A stretch of DNA of 9,406 nt from Spirochaetaceae bacterium UBA4077 (GTDB lineage: Bacteria; Spirochaetota; Spirochaetia; Treponematales; Rectinemataceae). The stretch is taken from assembly GCA_002383375.1 (NCBI GenBank), contig DFYR01000017.1:1387-10792 (forward strand). The letters run 5' to 3'. The notes beneath the pieces were generated by a model that saw only the letters and a list, made by a program, of their open reading frames with translations, made no database searches and was not told the origin of the DNA. How positions within the stretch are numbered: position 1 is the stretch's first letter; each line of letters begins with the position of its first letter. Shown here piece by piece: positions 1 to 7,195 of this stretch. Position numbers and translations under genes: made by a program.

Positions 1-164
1 TTGCCGCAGCCCGACTCGCCCACCATGCCCAGGGTCTTTCCCTTTTTGATGTCGAAGCTTACATCGTCCACGGCATGGAGGTTACCCTTGGCCACGTGAA
101 AGTATTTCTTGAGATTATTCACCCTGAGAATGGGGGTATCGGTTTTGGGGTTTAGGGCGCTCAT
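1..164 (-). CDS. Peptide/nickel ABC transporter ATP-binding protein, DppF/OppF type (N-terminal part only)
   Basis: The gene runs off the left edge of the window; 54 codons plus two bases are present. The N-terminus has a beta-strand pattern (PILRVNNLKKYF) and the start of a Walker A loop, GESGCGK, at residues 49-55, which breaks at the window end. This arrangement, and its place after a DppD-type ATPase, match the second ATPase (DppF/OppF) of oligopeptide importers. In this family the two ATPases form a heterodimer under the DppB/DppC membrane pair and hydrolyse ATP to drive import. The ATG overlaps the TGA of the preceding ATPase gene as ATGA, so translation is probably coupled. Family membership is secure. 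The substrate cannot be told from this fragment. Confidence 0.9.
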   Translation of the reverse strand, partial: MSALNPKTDTPILRVNNLKKYFHVAKGNLHAVDDVSFDIKKGKTLGMVGESGCG

Positions 165-1135
165 GCCTTGCCTCCTTCCTTGGCATAGAGGTGGCACTTG
201 ACCATGTGGCCCTCCACATCGATGTCGACGGGGTGTGTACTATGGCAGATTTCGGTGGCGAAGGGACAGCGGGGACTGAAAAAGCAGCCTTTGGGCAGGT
301 TGGTAGGATCGGGCATGAGGCCAGGTATGGGCTTTAGGCGTTCGGATACCGCGCTCAAGTCGGGCAGGGAGCCGAAGAGTCCCTTTGTATAGGGGTGTAG
401 AGGGTTTCCGAAGAGCTGTTTTACGCTGCCGAACTCGACGATTTCGCCGGCGTACATGGTGGCCACCTCGTCGCAGTTCTCTGCCACCAAGCCTAGGGAG
501 TGGGTGATGAAGAGCACCGAGGTGCCCTGTTCCTTTATGAGCTTGCGCATGAGGTCGAGTACTTGGGCCTGGATTGTGACATCCAGGGCTGTTGTAGGCT
601 CGTCGGCCAATAGCAGCTTAGGGTTGCAGGCCAGGGCGAGAGCGATTACGACTCGCTGTTTCATGCCTCCGGAGAACTGGTGAGGATACTCTTTAGCCCT
701 GTCGGCGGGTATGCCGACGGTTTCCAGCATGGTTTCGGCGGTTTTCCAGGCAGCTTCCTTGCTCACCCCTTCGTGTCTCAGGACTGTCTCGGCGATCTGA
801 TCGCCCACGGTAAGCACGGGATTGAGGGCAGTCATGGGGTCCTGGAAAATCATCGCCACGTCCTTGCCCCTCATGTTCCTCAGTTCGTGTTTATTCATGG
901 TGAGGACATCGTTGCCCGCGAAGCGTATGCTGCCTTTTGTTATTTTACCCTGGGGCGCGCGGATCATGTTCAGGATTGAAAGCGCAAGGGTGGTTTTGCC
1001 CGCTCCCGTTTCGCCTACCAAGCCCAGCACATTGCCCTTGCGCAAGTCAAGGGAAAGGCCGTTTACGGCGTGTATGGTTTTTCTGTTGGAGTAGTACTGC
1101 ACTTCAAGATCGCGTAACTCTAGTATGGTTTCCAT
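161..1135 (-). CDS. Peptide/nickel ABC transporter ATP-binding protein, DppD/OppD type
   Basis: This 324-residue protein has every motif of an ABC ATPase: Walker A GETGAGKT at 41-48, Q-loop FQDP near 97, signature FSGGMKQR at 154-161, Walker B LLLADEP at 174-180 and H-loop His at about 212. The C-terminal extension typical of the Opp/Dpp/Nik group is intact, including HPYTKGL and cysteines near 284, 290, 297 and 314 (GCFFSPRCPFA...C...CHLY). Length fits the family. It should sit on the cytoplasmic face of the inner membrane and power the importer with the DppF-type partner encoded just downstream. It starts 9 bp after the DppC-type gene ends and overlaps the next gene by 4 bp, so it lies within one transcription unit. 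Nothing looks broken. Confidence 0.95.
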   Translation of the reverse strand: METILELRDLEVQYYSNRKTIHAVNGLSLDLRKGNVLGLVGETGAGKTTLALSILNMIRAPQGKITKGSIRFAGNDVLTMNKHELRNMRGKDVAMIFQDPMTALNPVLTVGDQIAETVLRHEGVSKEAAWKTAETMLETVGIPADRAKEYPHQFSGGMKQRVVIALALACNPKLLLADEPTTALDVTIQAQVLDLMRKLIKEQGTSVLFITHSLGLVAENCDEVATMYAGEIVEFGSVKQLFGNPLHPYTKGLFGSLPDLSAVSERLKPIPGLMPDPTNLPKGCFFSPRCPFATEICHSTHPVDIDVEGHMVKCHLYAKEGGKA

Positions 1136-1144
1136 ATCCGCCGC

Positions 1145-2113
1145 CTAGCGCTTTAGTTTTGGGTCGAGGGCATCCCGCAGCCCGTCGCCGATGAGGTTGT
1201 ACGCCAGCACGGTGAGCAGGATCGTTATGCCAGGTGCGAAAAGCAGGTGCGGCGCGTACTGGATGAATTCCCTGGCCTCGGAGAGCATGTTGCCCCACTC
1301 GGGCTTGGGAGGGAGAATTCCAAGGCCCAGAAACGAAAGCGAGGCGGCCCAGTTTATGGCCGAGCCGACGTTGAGCGTCGACTGGACAATTATGGGCGAG
1401 AAAATATTGGGGAATATATGTCGCACAACGATTCTTAAATCCTTGGCACCTATGCACTTGGCGGCTTCCACAAATTCCTGATCTTTAACCGAAATTATGG
1501 AAGCTCGCACGATTCGTATGTAGCCAGGGATCATGGATGTGGATATGGCCACCAAAAGATTGAAGAAGGAATTGCCCAGGGCCGTGACTATCGCTATGGC
1601 CAATAGGATTGTGGGGATAGAGAGCAGTATGTCGGTAGCCCGCATTATTATCGTGTCGAAGAGGCCGCCCCTGTAGCCCGCAAAGGCTCCGAGCACGCTG
1701 CCCACGAATAACGCTATTGCAACCGTAGCGAAACCGATGATCATGGAAACCCTGGCGCCGTGCACCAGGCGCCCGAGGATGTCCCTGCCGTAGTTGTCCG
1801 ATCCCAGAATGAAAGTATGTTCGATGTCCTTTTCGTGGTAATAGACAATACCGCTTTCGCCGGGCTTTAAGAGGGCGTTCTCCAGAGAGTTGGAGGTGAC
1901 GAAGTCGTATTCGTACAGGAAGTCGGCGAATATGGCCACCAGGGCGAAAACGATGACGAGGCCCAGGCTGGCTACGGCCAGTTTGTTCCGGGAAAGCTGG
2001 CGCCAGAACTGGCCGAAATTCTTGGTACTGCGGCGCAGGAAGCGTCTGAAATTGCTCTCGCGTGCTGTGGGGGCAATGGATTCGCCCGGAGTATAGGTTT
2101 TTGTGCCGCTCAT
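1145..2113 (-). CDS. Peptide/nickel ABC transporter permease, DppC/OppC type
   Basis: This is a 322-residue inner-membrane permease. Residues 20-65 hold the OppC N-terminal segment and first membrane helix. The family signature LGSDNYGRDILGRLVHGAR lies at 103-121, and the cytoplasmic EAA loop that docks on the ATPase lies at about 213-235 (EFVEAAKCIGAKDL...HIFPN). The late conserved stretches FLGLGILPPKPEWGNML and NLIGDGLRDALDPK are present. The frame is open up to 2242, but that extension lies inside the preceding permease gene. I chose the ATG at 2113 because it forms an ATGA overlap with the upstream stop and has a GAGGAG ribosome-binding site about 8 bases before it. It pairs with the DppB-type permease to form the translocation pore. 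Confidence 0.95.
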   Translation of the reverse strand: MSGTKTYTPGESIAPTARESNFRRFLRRSTKNFGQFWRQLSRNKLAVASLGLVIVFALVAIFADFLYEYDFVTSNSLENALLKPGESGIVYYHEKDIEHTFILGSDNYGRDILGRLVHGARVSMIIGFATVAIALFVGSVLGAFAGYRGGLFDTIIMRATDILLSIPTILLAIAIVTALGNSFFNLLVAISTSMIPGYIRIVRASIISVKDQEFVEAAKCIGAKDLRIVVRHIFPNIFSPIIVQSTLNVGSAINWAASLSFLGLGILPPKPEWGNMLSEAREFIQYAPHLLFAPGITILLTVLAYNLIGDGLRDALDPKLKR

Positions 2114-3108
2114 GCCGCGCTCCTCTTGGCCACAGGCCTGGCCTTCTTTTTTGTGTAGCTTGTCTTTATGCGCGGATCGATAAAGCCGTAGAGGATATCC
2201 ACCAGGAGATTCATAAAGGTGAAGGTGAGTGCTACGAAGCACACGGAGCCTAAGATCTGGGGCGTGTCCTTCTGGTAGATGGCATCCACCATTATGGTGC
2301 CCAGGCCCGGATATGAGAATATTTTTTCTGTAAGCACGGCGCCGCCCAAGAGCTGACCGAACTGGAGGCCGGCTACGGTGACCACGGGGATGAGGGCGTT
2401 TTTAAGAGCGTGCTTGAAGATAACTACCTTCTCGTCCATGCCCTTTACCCTGGCTGTTCGTATGTAGTCCTGCTCCATGACATCCAGCATTGAGGATCTT
2501 GTCATGCGCATAATGATGGCCATGGAATACATGCTCAAGGTGACAATGGGGAGAACCAGGGAGACGAAATCTCCGGGATTGGACATGGCGGGAAAGATGC
2601 GCAGGTTGTTGGCGAAGGTATAGATGAGCACCATCGCCGCCCAGAAAACGGGCATGGATGCCCCCAATAGGGAGAAAACGGTAAAGATCATGTCCAGGGC
2701 GGAGTAAGGCCTGGTAGCCGAGAGTATGCCGATGGGCACCCCCAGCAGTAGGGCGAAAAAGAGTGCCCCGGCGGCGAGAACGAGTGTATTGGGAAACGAG
2801 CTTAAGATGAGCTCGAATACATTTCTATTGGAGATATAAGATCGGCCCAAATCTCCGAAGATAAGACCTTTATAGCCAAACTCGGGATGTTTGTAACCGA
2901 AGAGGAACTGCAAGTACTGAATTATGAAGGGCTTGTCCAGTCCCATGTCCGCCTTCATCTGCTTGTAGGCCGCGGGCGAGGCGTTGGGGCCCAGCATCAT
3001 CTGGGCCGGGTCGGAGGGAGTAATGTACATGAGGGCGAAGACAATGAAGGTGACGCCGAAAAGGACGGGCACCAGCATCAGGATACGCCGCAATAGATAT
3101 CTGCTCAT
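2110..3108 (-). CDS. Peptide/nickel ABC transporter permease, DppB/OppB type
   Basis: This is a 332-residue integral membrane permease beginning MSRYLLRRILMLVPVLFGVTF, the usual DppB N-terminal helix. Further family marks are the periplasmic segment with PSDPAQMMLGPNASP and the EAA loop EQDYIRTARVKGMDEKVV...HALKNALIPV. Others are the late motif GAVLTEKIFSYPGLGTIMVDAI and the C-terminal NLLVDILYGFIDPRIK. The frame extends six codons upstream to a TTG at 3126 preceded by AGGGG. I prefer the ATG at 3108 because it matches family N-termini, although its ribosome-binding site is weak; the TTG is a real alternative. It is separated from the binding-protein gene by a strong hairpin. With the DppC-type protein it makes the membrane pore. 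Confidence 0.95.
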   Translation of the reverse strand: MSRYLLRRILMLVPVLFGVTFIVFALMYITPSDPAQMMLGPNASPAAYKQMKADMGLDKPFIIQYLQFLFGYKHPEFGYKGLIFGDLGRSYISNRNVFELILSSFPNTLVLAAGALFFALLLGVPIGILSATRPYSALDMIFTVFSLLGASMPVFWAAMVLIYTFANNLRIFPAMSNPGDFVSLVLPIVTLSMYSMAIIMRMTRSSMLDVMEQDYIRTARVKGMDEKVVIFKHALKNALIPVVTVAGLQFGQLLGGAVLTEKIFSYPGLGTIMVDAIYQKDTPQILGSVCFVALTFTFMNLLVDILYGFIDPRIKTSYTKKKARPVAKRSAA

Positions 3109-3129
3109 TGGTGGAATCCGGGGCAATGA

Positions 3130-3173
3130 GCCCCTGGCCTGGCCGGCAAGGTTGCGCCGGCCAGGCCAGGGGC
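3130..3173 (-). repeat. Perfect 18-bp inverted repeat between binding-protein and permease genes
   Basis: Arms 3130-3147 and 3156-3173 are exact reverse complements (GCCCCTGGCCTGGCCGGC on the plus strand) with an 8-base loop. The element lies after the binding-protein stop and about 20 bases before the permease start. In the minus-strand transcript it would be a very stable hairpin, but no U-run follows, so it is not a standard intrinsic terminator. The likely role, inferred by analogy with the intergenic REP sequences of malE-malF, is to protect the upstream binding-protein mRNA from 3' exonucleases or to cause partial termination, so that the binding protein exceeds the permeases. Confidence 0.8.
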
Positions 3174-3225
3174 GGGATCCTGCGCAGCGGTTTTACTCTG
3201 CCGCCCGAGCGAGATCCCTCCTGGG

Positions 3226-4974
3226 TCAGAACTGCTTGGTCAGCAGGTGAAGGTCCACGAGCTTGGTGCCGAAGATAGCCCTGTCGATGTTGCCGACCCT
3301 GGGATGGGTTCCGAACACGACATTCTCGTATACCATCGGGAAATACGGCTTGTCGGTCATGAGCTGGATCTGCACCTTGTCGTATGCAGCCTTTCGTTCC
3401 TTGGGGTCCTGGGTGTAGCGGCCCAGGGCGATATTGCTGTTGACAATGGTGTTGTTGTAGACGGCGCCGTTCATGCCAGTGCCGATGGAATCGCCGTTGT
3501 AGATGATGCAGGTGTAGTCCGGATCCCCTGTTGGGGTGAACCAGCCGGTGACGACCATGTCGAAGCCTTCGCCGGTCTTGCTCATCTGGATGATCTGGGC
3601 GTTGACCATGGGGACGACCTTGATCAGGTCGACGCCCAGGGTGGTCTTGACCTGGTCCTTGACGTTGTTGGCGATCTTGACGCGGTCGGTGATGTTGCCG
3701 ACGACGAGGGTTACGCTTTCGGGTCCTAGCTTAGCCTTGAACTCCGGCGACAGGGAGGCGAAGGCGGCCTTGGCCTTGTCCCGGTCGAAGTACCAGTCCT
3801 TGTCGGTGAACTCGGCGAAGGGGGTTCCTGCGGGGGCGCCCTGGACGTAGCCCAGGAATCCCGGCTGCATCATCTGGTTGGCGGGGATGGCCTGTCCGTT
3901 GAAGAGGTCGACCTGTCGGATGAAGGGGATGGGGTTGATAGAATAGAAAATCGCCCTTCTGAGCTTGGTGGAGTCCAGTTCTTCATAGGAACCAGTGAGG
4001 TCTAGTTTACCATTCCGCACCTGGCCAACCAGGGGGGATGCCATGCTGAAGATGCCGTACCAGATGGTGAGGCCGGGCTTGGAGGTGATGGTCACGCCAG
4101 CGCGTTCGATGGCTTTGAGATCCAGCTTGGAGAGGTTGAATGCCATATCCACTTCGCCGGTGATGAGGACGTTGTTGACCTGGGGCTGTTCGGACATAGC
4201 CCTGAACTGGATGTTCTTGAAGGCGACGGTCTTGGGATCTCCCCACCACTCTTCGTTCCGGGTTACGTTTACTTCCTGGGGATTGGGGAAGGACACGAAC
4301 TTGTAGGGTCCGGTTCCCGTGACGATCTTGGTGCCGTAGTCGGCGCCGGCGGCTTCGGTGGTGTCCTTATCCTCTATGCCTGAGCAGTAGTGGGCCAGGA
4401 TGTTGAGCGCCGGTCCGTAGGGAGAGGGGGTCATATATTTGGCCCTGTCTTCCCAGGAGGTGAGGGGGATGGTGGCGTAGGAGGGATCCTTGAGCTTGCC
4501 CCAGGTGATCTTGACGGTATACTCATCGACCTTTACCACCGAGAGAATGGCGCTGAACATGGACTTGGAGCTGGACTTGGGGTGGTGAAGTATCCTATTG
4601 AAGGAGAATACCACGTCATCGGCGTTGAAGGCGTTACCGTTGTGGAACTTCACGCCCTTTCTGAGCTTGATGGTGTAGGTGGTGCCGTCTTTGGAAACCA
4701 GCCCGTTCTCGACCGTGGGGATCACTTCGGCCAAGCCGGGATAGAACTTGTAGTCCGGGGTCATGTTCACCAGGGTCTCGTTGATCTCCCTCATGATCTG
4801 GGCTTCGTTGAGAGTGGTGTAGATGTTCGGGTCCAGGGGCTGGGGAGCTGCCGCGAGCACGAACACCAGGGTGTCGGCGTCGCGGTTGCGCAGGGCCGGT
4901 CCCTTGGCGCCTTGGGCGAAGGCTGCGCCGACGGCCAAAAGGGCGACGAGCATAACTGCTGTCAGTCTTTTCAT
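3226..4974 (-). CDS. Extracellular solute-binding protein, family 5 (DppA/OppA-like), secreted to the periplasm
   Basis: This 582-residue protein has a clear Sec signal peptide: MKR, a hydrophobic core, then AFA|QG with predicted cleavage after residue 20. No lipobox cysteine is present, so the mature protein should be free in the periplasm. The family-5 signature is at about 104-126 (LRKGVKFHNGNAFNADDVVFSF). Two-lobe features follow, such as TGTGPYKFVSF and the C-terminal LMTDKPYFPMVYENVVFGTHPRV. The frame is open to 5043, but the ATG at 4974 is preferred because AGGAGG lies 7-8 bases before it and the signal peptide begins there. It captures substrate for the DppBCDF-type importer encoded downstream. 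Family members bind peptides, nickel, opines or oligosaccharides; the actual ligand cannot be read from the sequence. Confidence 0.95.
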   Translation of the reverse strand: MKRLTAVMLVALLAVGAAFAQGAKGPALRNRDADTLVFVLAAAPQPLDPNIYTTLNEAQIMREINETLVNMTPDYKFYPGLAEVIPTVENGLVSKDGTTYTIKLRKGVKFHNGNAFNADDVVFSFNRILHHPKSSSKSMFSAILSVVKVDEYTVKITWGKLKDPSYATIPLTSWEDRAKYMTPSPYGPALNILAHYCSGIEDKDTTEAAGADYGTKIVTGTGPYKFVSFPNPQEVNVTRNEEWWGDPKTVAFKNIQFRAMSEQPQVNNVLITGEVDMAFNLSKLDLKAIERAGVTITSKPGLTIWYGIFSMASPLVGQVRNGKLDLTGSYEELDSTKLRRAIFYSINPIPFIRQVDLFNGQAIPANQMMQPGFLGYVQGAPAGTPFAEFTDKDWYFDRDKAKAAFASLSPEFKAKLGPESVTLVVGNITDRVKIANNVKDQVKTTLGVDLIKVVPMVNAQIIQMSKTGEGFDMVVTGWFTPTGDPDYTCIIYNGDSIGTGMNGAVYNNTIVNSNIALGRYTQDPKERKAAYDKVQIQLMTDKPYFPMVYENVVFGTHPRVGNIDRAIFGTKLVDLHLLTKQF

Positions 4975-4999
4975 GTCTCTTCCTCCTATAGGAAACTGT

Positions 5000-5028
5000 A
5001 CTGTAAGGCTGCCAGGCAGCCTTGCCAA
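5000..5028 (-). promoter_or_regulatory. Candidate promoter of the binding-protein gene with a palindromic spacer
   Basis: On the minus strand TTGGCA (5023-5028; 5 of 6 matches to -35) and TACAGT (5000-5005; 4 of 6 matches to -10) are 17 bp apart. The spacer lies almost wholly within a 19-bp palindrome, AAGGCTGCC-T-GGCAGCCTT (5005-5023). Transcription would start near 4993, leaving a short leader holding the AGGAGG site. The palindrome could be an operator or, in a read-through transcript from the repressor gene, a hairpin. Calling it a promoter is inference from position and consensus. Confidence 0.45.
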
Positions 5029-5074
5029 GAACACATTCCGCATTACCCTAGGGCTGGTATATGGCCTTTAGCAC

Positions 5075-5932
5075 TCACCTGCCCTTGCTTATCTCCGAGT
5101 ACCCATCTTCCTGCATTGCCAGGCTTTGTTTGCGCACTTCGATGGACTTGTCCTGGGTGCCCAAGAACACCAAATGCACCAATATGTTAAGGATGGATAC
5201 AAGGCCGACATAGGAGTTGGTGAGTAAGAGCGAGTTGGTATCGCAGCGGACTATGGAATGAGCCAGATGGTATATGGGGCAGCTGGCGGAGTTAGTGAAG
5301 AGATTGAGTCTGCCGCCGGAGTCTTTCACCACCTGGGCCACGTGGCGGATTTCATCGGAATAGGGCGGAAAGGTCATGATGAACATGACGTCATCGGCGC
5401 CGAAACTCCGAAGGCGGGGCGCATAGTCGGATACGGAACCTGTGATGAGGGTGACTTCTTTGTTGATAGAACTGATCAGCGTGTACTCAAAGGCTTTGGC
5501 CAAATAGCCGGATGCTCCGAAGCCGCAGACGAAGATGCGTCGGGCGGTACGGAGGTTTTCAGCCATGGTTTCTATTGTCTGAGGTTGGATCTTGTCGAAG
5601 GTGTTCCGAAGGTTGTTTATTTCGCTCATGTAGAGCTTTTGGAGGCGCTTTTCTTCGGGCAGGCTGTCCAGTTCCTGTAGCGCTATTTTGTCATAGGGCC
5701 CGAGTTGATGTTTTATCTCCTCTTGAACTTCACGCTTGAGGGCTTGGTAACCGTCCAAGCCAAGGGATTTCGCGAAGCGTACCAAGGAGGCATTGGATAC
5801 TCCCACAGCTTGACTGATGGTATATATGGAAGCGAAGGCAACGTTCTGTTCGTGGTCGAGAATATAGGAGCCTATCTTGTGAAAATTGGAGGGCATGGCT
5901 GGAAGCGAATCGCGGATCCTCGCCAAAAGCAT
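5075..5932 (-). CDS. RpiR-family transcriptional regulator (HTH + SIS domains)
   Basis: This 285-residue protein has two domains. Residues 1-77 form the RpiR helix-turn-helix domain, with the recognition region TISQAVGVSNASLVRFAKSLGLDGYQALK at about 38-66. Residues about 128-262 form a SIS domain beginning RRIFVCGFGASGYLAKAFEY, with the later stretches FPPYSDEIRHVAQVVKDSGG and LNLFTNSASCPI. SIS domains in this family usually bind phosphosugars, which release or recruit the repressor. The ATG at 5932 has GGAGGG about 9 bases upstream. The gene lies directly upstream of the ABC importer genes on the same strand, with a gap of about 100 bp, so it is their likely local regulator. Two matching dyads in its own promoter suggest autorepression. 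The effector is unknown. Confidence 0.93.
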   Translation of the reverse strand: MLLARIRDSLPAMPSNFHKIGSYILDHEQNVAFASIYTISQAVGVSNASLVRFAKSLGLDGYQALKREVQEEIKHQLGPYDKIALQELDSLPEEKRLQKLYMSEINNLRNTFDKIQPQTIETMAENLRTARRIFVCGFGASGYLAKAFEYTLISSINKEVTLITGSVSDYAPRLRSFGADDVMFIMTFPPYSDEIRHVAQVVKDSGGRLNLFTNSASCPIYHLAHSIVRCDTNSLLLTNSYVGLVSILNILVHLVFLGTQDKSIEVRKQSLAMQEDGYSEISKGR

Positions 5933-5970
5933 CGGAGATTACCCTCCTTTTCTTGGTTACACTGATGTGT

Positions 5971-5986
5971 TGAAACTATTGTTTCA
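5971..5986. promoter_or_regulatory. Putative RpiR operator O2 (perfect dyad TGAAAC-N4-GTTTCA)
   Basis: The site reads TGAAACTATTGTTTCA, a perfect 6+6 inverted repeat with a 4-base centre. It lies just downstream of the -10 of the repressor promoter, covering the expected start point (about 5982). A bound repressor would block initiation. A near-identical site lies 30 bp away, centre to centre (about three helical turns). Assignment to the adjacent RpiR protein is inference. Confidence 0.6.
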
Positions 5987-5988
5987 GA

Positions 5989-6017
5989 ATTCTCTCATAG
6001 TGAAACATATGTGTCAA
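5989..6017 (-). promoter_or_regulatory. Sigma70-like promoter of the rpiR-family gene
   Basis: On the minus strand a perfect -35 TTGACA (6012-6017) and GAGAAT (5989-5994, 4 of 6 matches to -10) are separated by 17 bp. The predicted start is near 5982, about 50 bases before the ATG at 5932. The flanking and overlapping dyads support a regulated promoter. The -10 is weak, which is compatible with low expression of a regulator. Confidence 0.6.
6001..6016. promoter_or_regulatory. Putative RpiR operator O1 (near-perfect dyad)
   Basis: The site reads TGAAACATATGTGTCA. It is the same 6-4-6 design as the site at 5971, with a single change in the right half (GTGTCA for GTTTCA). It covers most of the -35 and the upstream part of the spacer of the repressor promoter, so binding would exclude RNA polymerase. 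Confidence 0.55.
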
Positions 6018-6208
6018 GCAAAATCGAACAGCATTTTTTAGGTAATACCCAATAACCAGACAGAATAACAGGAGCTGCAGGAGTAACAGGCTATACCTGA
6101 TCTTTCTTAAAAGCCTGTATCTGTCTTTTCCTGTCCATCGTGGTCATTCCTGTTAGCCTATCCTCTCTTTATTCAATAGAAAGCGGAGAGTTTGTGGCAT
6201 TTTTCGAG
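6018..6208. other. Intergenic region between the transporter gene and the rpiR promoter
   Basis: I see no gene here. The stretch is AT-richer than the coding DNA. It holds several copies of an ACAGG word, two of them as TAACAGG 18 bp apart, and a 7-bp stem ACAGGCT/AGCCTGT (6086-6092 with 6112-6118) with a 19-base loop. Neither strand shows a hairpin followed by a T-run, so no intrinsic terminator for the gene ending at 6209 can be pointed to. Confidence 0.5.
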
Positions 6209-7195
6209 TCATGCAGCTGCGGGAGGCTGGGGTTTTTTCGGCAGGGTATACCAGGTAATGGTGGCGATCACAATAAGGGCCCCCAAGGCTTGGGCGATGC
6301 TCTGGATACCCTCGCCGAGAATGAGCCAGGAGAAGAGTATGGCTGATACGAGCCGGCTTGCCTGGAGTGTGGTGTAGGCGGCAGCACCCAGTTTTGCTAT
6401 CCCCCTGTTCTGCAGGACTGTGCCCAGAAGCAGCACGATAAAAGCGAAGTAGAGAAAGGCGAGAATTCCGGGAAGCGTGAGGTTCGACCAAGGCTGCCAG
6501 TCTTCCTTTATAGTGAAGCTTGCCAGAAACATGAAGGCTGAGAGGGGGCCGAACTGGTAGAAGGCGATGGTTTCGGCAGTGGCGCCTTTGCGGCTGAGTC
6601 GCTTGATTTCCAGCATAAGGACGGCAAGGAAAACGCCTGCGAGCAGGGAAAGGCCTATACCGAGCCAGTTGGAGAGTCTGTCCTTGGCCTGGACATCGCT
6701 CTGTCCGCCTAGAATCATGAAGATTGAGCCCAGGAAGCAGAAGATGAGGGCTGGTTTAGTGCGAGGGGGCAGGGTTTCCTTGAGGAAGATCTTGCTTATA
6801 TAGGCGACGATAAAGGGTGCCAGAAGTGCCATGAGCTGGACGTTGATCGCGTAGGTGTAACGGGCTGCATAGAGGTTGAGGAGGTTTCTGCCTATTACAA
6901 TAGCGGCGTAGATGAGTATTTCCTTTGCCGGAAGGCTTTTCAGGTTGAGTTTTTTACGGGTAAAGATGGTCAGGAGGCAGAAGGCAAGGGCGTTGGCCAG
7001 GGCTGAGATGCTCAAGGGACCCAGATGGTGGTGGTTCTGCAGGTAGCGGGCGAATACGGAGTAGGATCCCCAGGTGGTATGGCTGACCAGGGCGAGGATG
7101 ATCCAGAGGGTTGCACTGGCTGTTTCGTCTTTTGACTGGGGATTAGGCATGGATTTCATAGGGCGAGTTTTTTCGGCATTAGTATCGCGCTTCAA
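6209..7195 (-). CDS. EamA/DMT-superfamily transporter (ten membrane helices)
   Basis: The 328-residue product is a hydrophobic protein with a hydrophilic N-terminus of about 28 residues, then about ten membrane helices in two repeated EamA halves. Typical DMT features are the first-helix pattern SHTTWGSYSVFARYL, the half ending PFIVAYISKIFLKETLPPR, and the second-half RLVSAILFSWLILGEGIQSIAQALGALIVI. The same family includes metabolite exporters such as the E. coli cysteine/O-acetylserine exporter EamA, but substrate cannot be inferred from sequence alone. The longest frame begins at a TTG overlapping the upstream stop (TTGA). ATGs at 7159 and 7150 are alternative starts, and none has a strong ribosome-binding site, so coupling to the upstream gene is likely. 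The neighbouring cysteine desulfidase hints at a cysteine- or serine-related cargo. Confidence 0.88.
   Translation of the reverse strand: MKRDTNAEKTRPMKSMPNPQSKDETASATLWIILALVSHTTWGSYSVFARYLQNHHHLGPLSISALANALAFCLLTIFTRKKLNLKSLPAKEILIYAAIVIGRNLLNLYAARYTYAINVQLMALLAPFIVAYISKIFLKETLPPRTKPALIFCFLGSIFMILGGQSDVQAKDRLSNWLGIGLSLLAGVFLAVLMLEIKRLSRKGATAETIAFYQFGPLSAFMFLASFTIKEDWQPWSNLTLPGILAFLYFAFIVLLLGTVLQNRGIAKLGAAAYTTLQASRLVSAILFSWLILGEGIQSIAQALGALIVIATITWYTLPKKPQPPAAA

Noticed and set aside
2113..2242. Upstream extension of the DppC-type gene to 2242
   Set aside because: The extension lies inside the DppB-type gene and has no membrane-protein or family character; the ATG at 2113 has a ribosome-binding site and an ATGA overlap.
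4390..5190. A 266-codon open frame on the plus strand across the start of the binding-protein gene
   Set aside because: It is antisense to a clearly real gene, has no family resemblance, and is explained by the G/C third-position bias of the opposite strand. The same applies to the plus-strand frames at 3247-3729, 7462-8055 and 8080-8613.
5957..5972. A third RpiR operator (TTACAC-TGAT-GTGTTG)
   Set aside because: It contains a short ACAC/GTGT dyad but matches the TGAAAC-N4-GTTTCA pattern poorly and overlaps the good site at 5971.
6086..6118. ACAGGCT/AGCCTGT stem as terminator of the EamA-type gene
   Set aside because: The stem is only 7 bp with a 19-base loop, and neither strand has a T-run after it.
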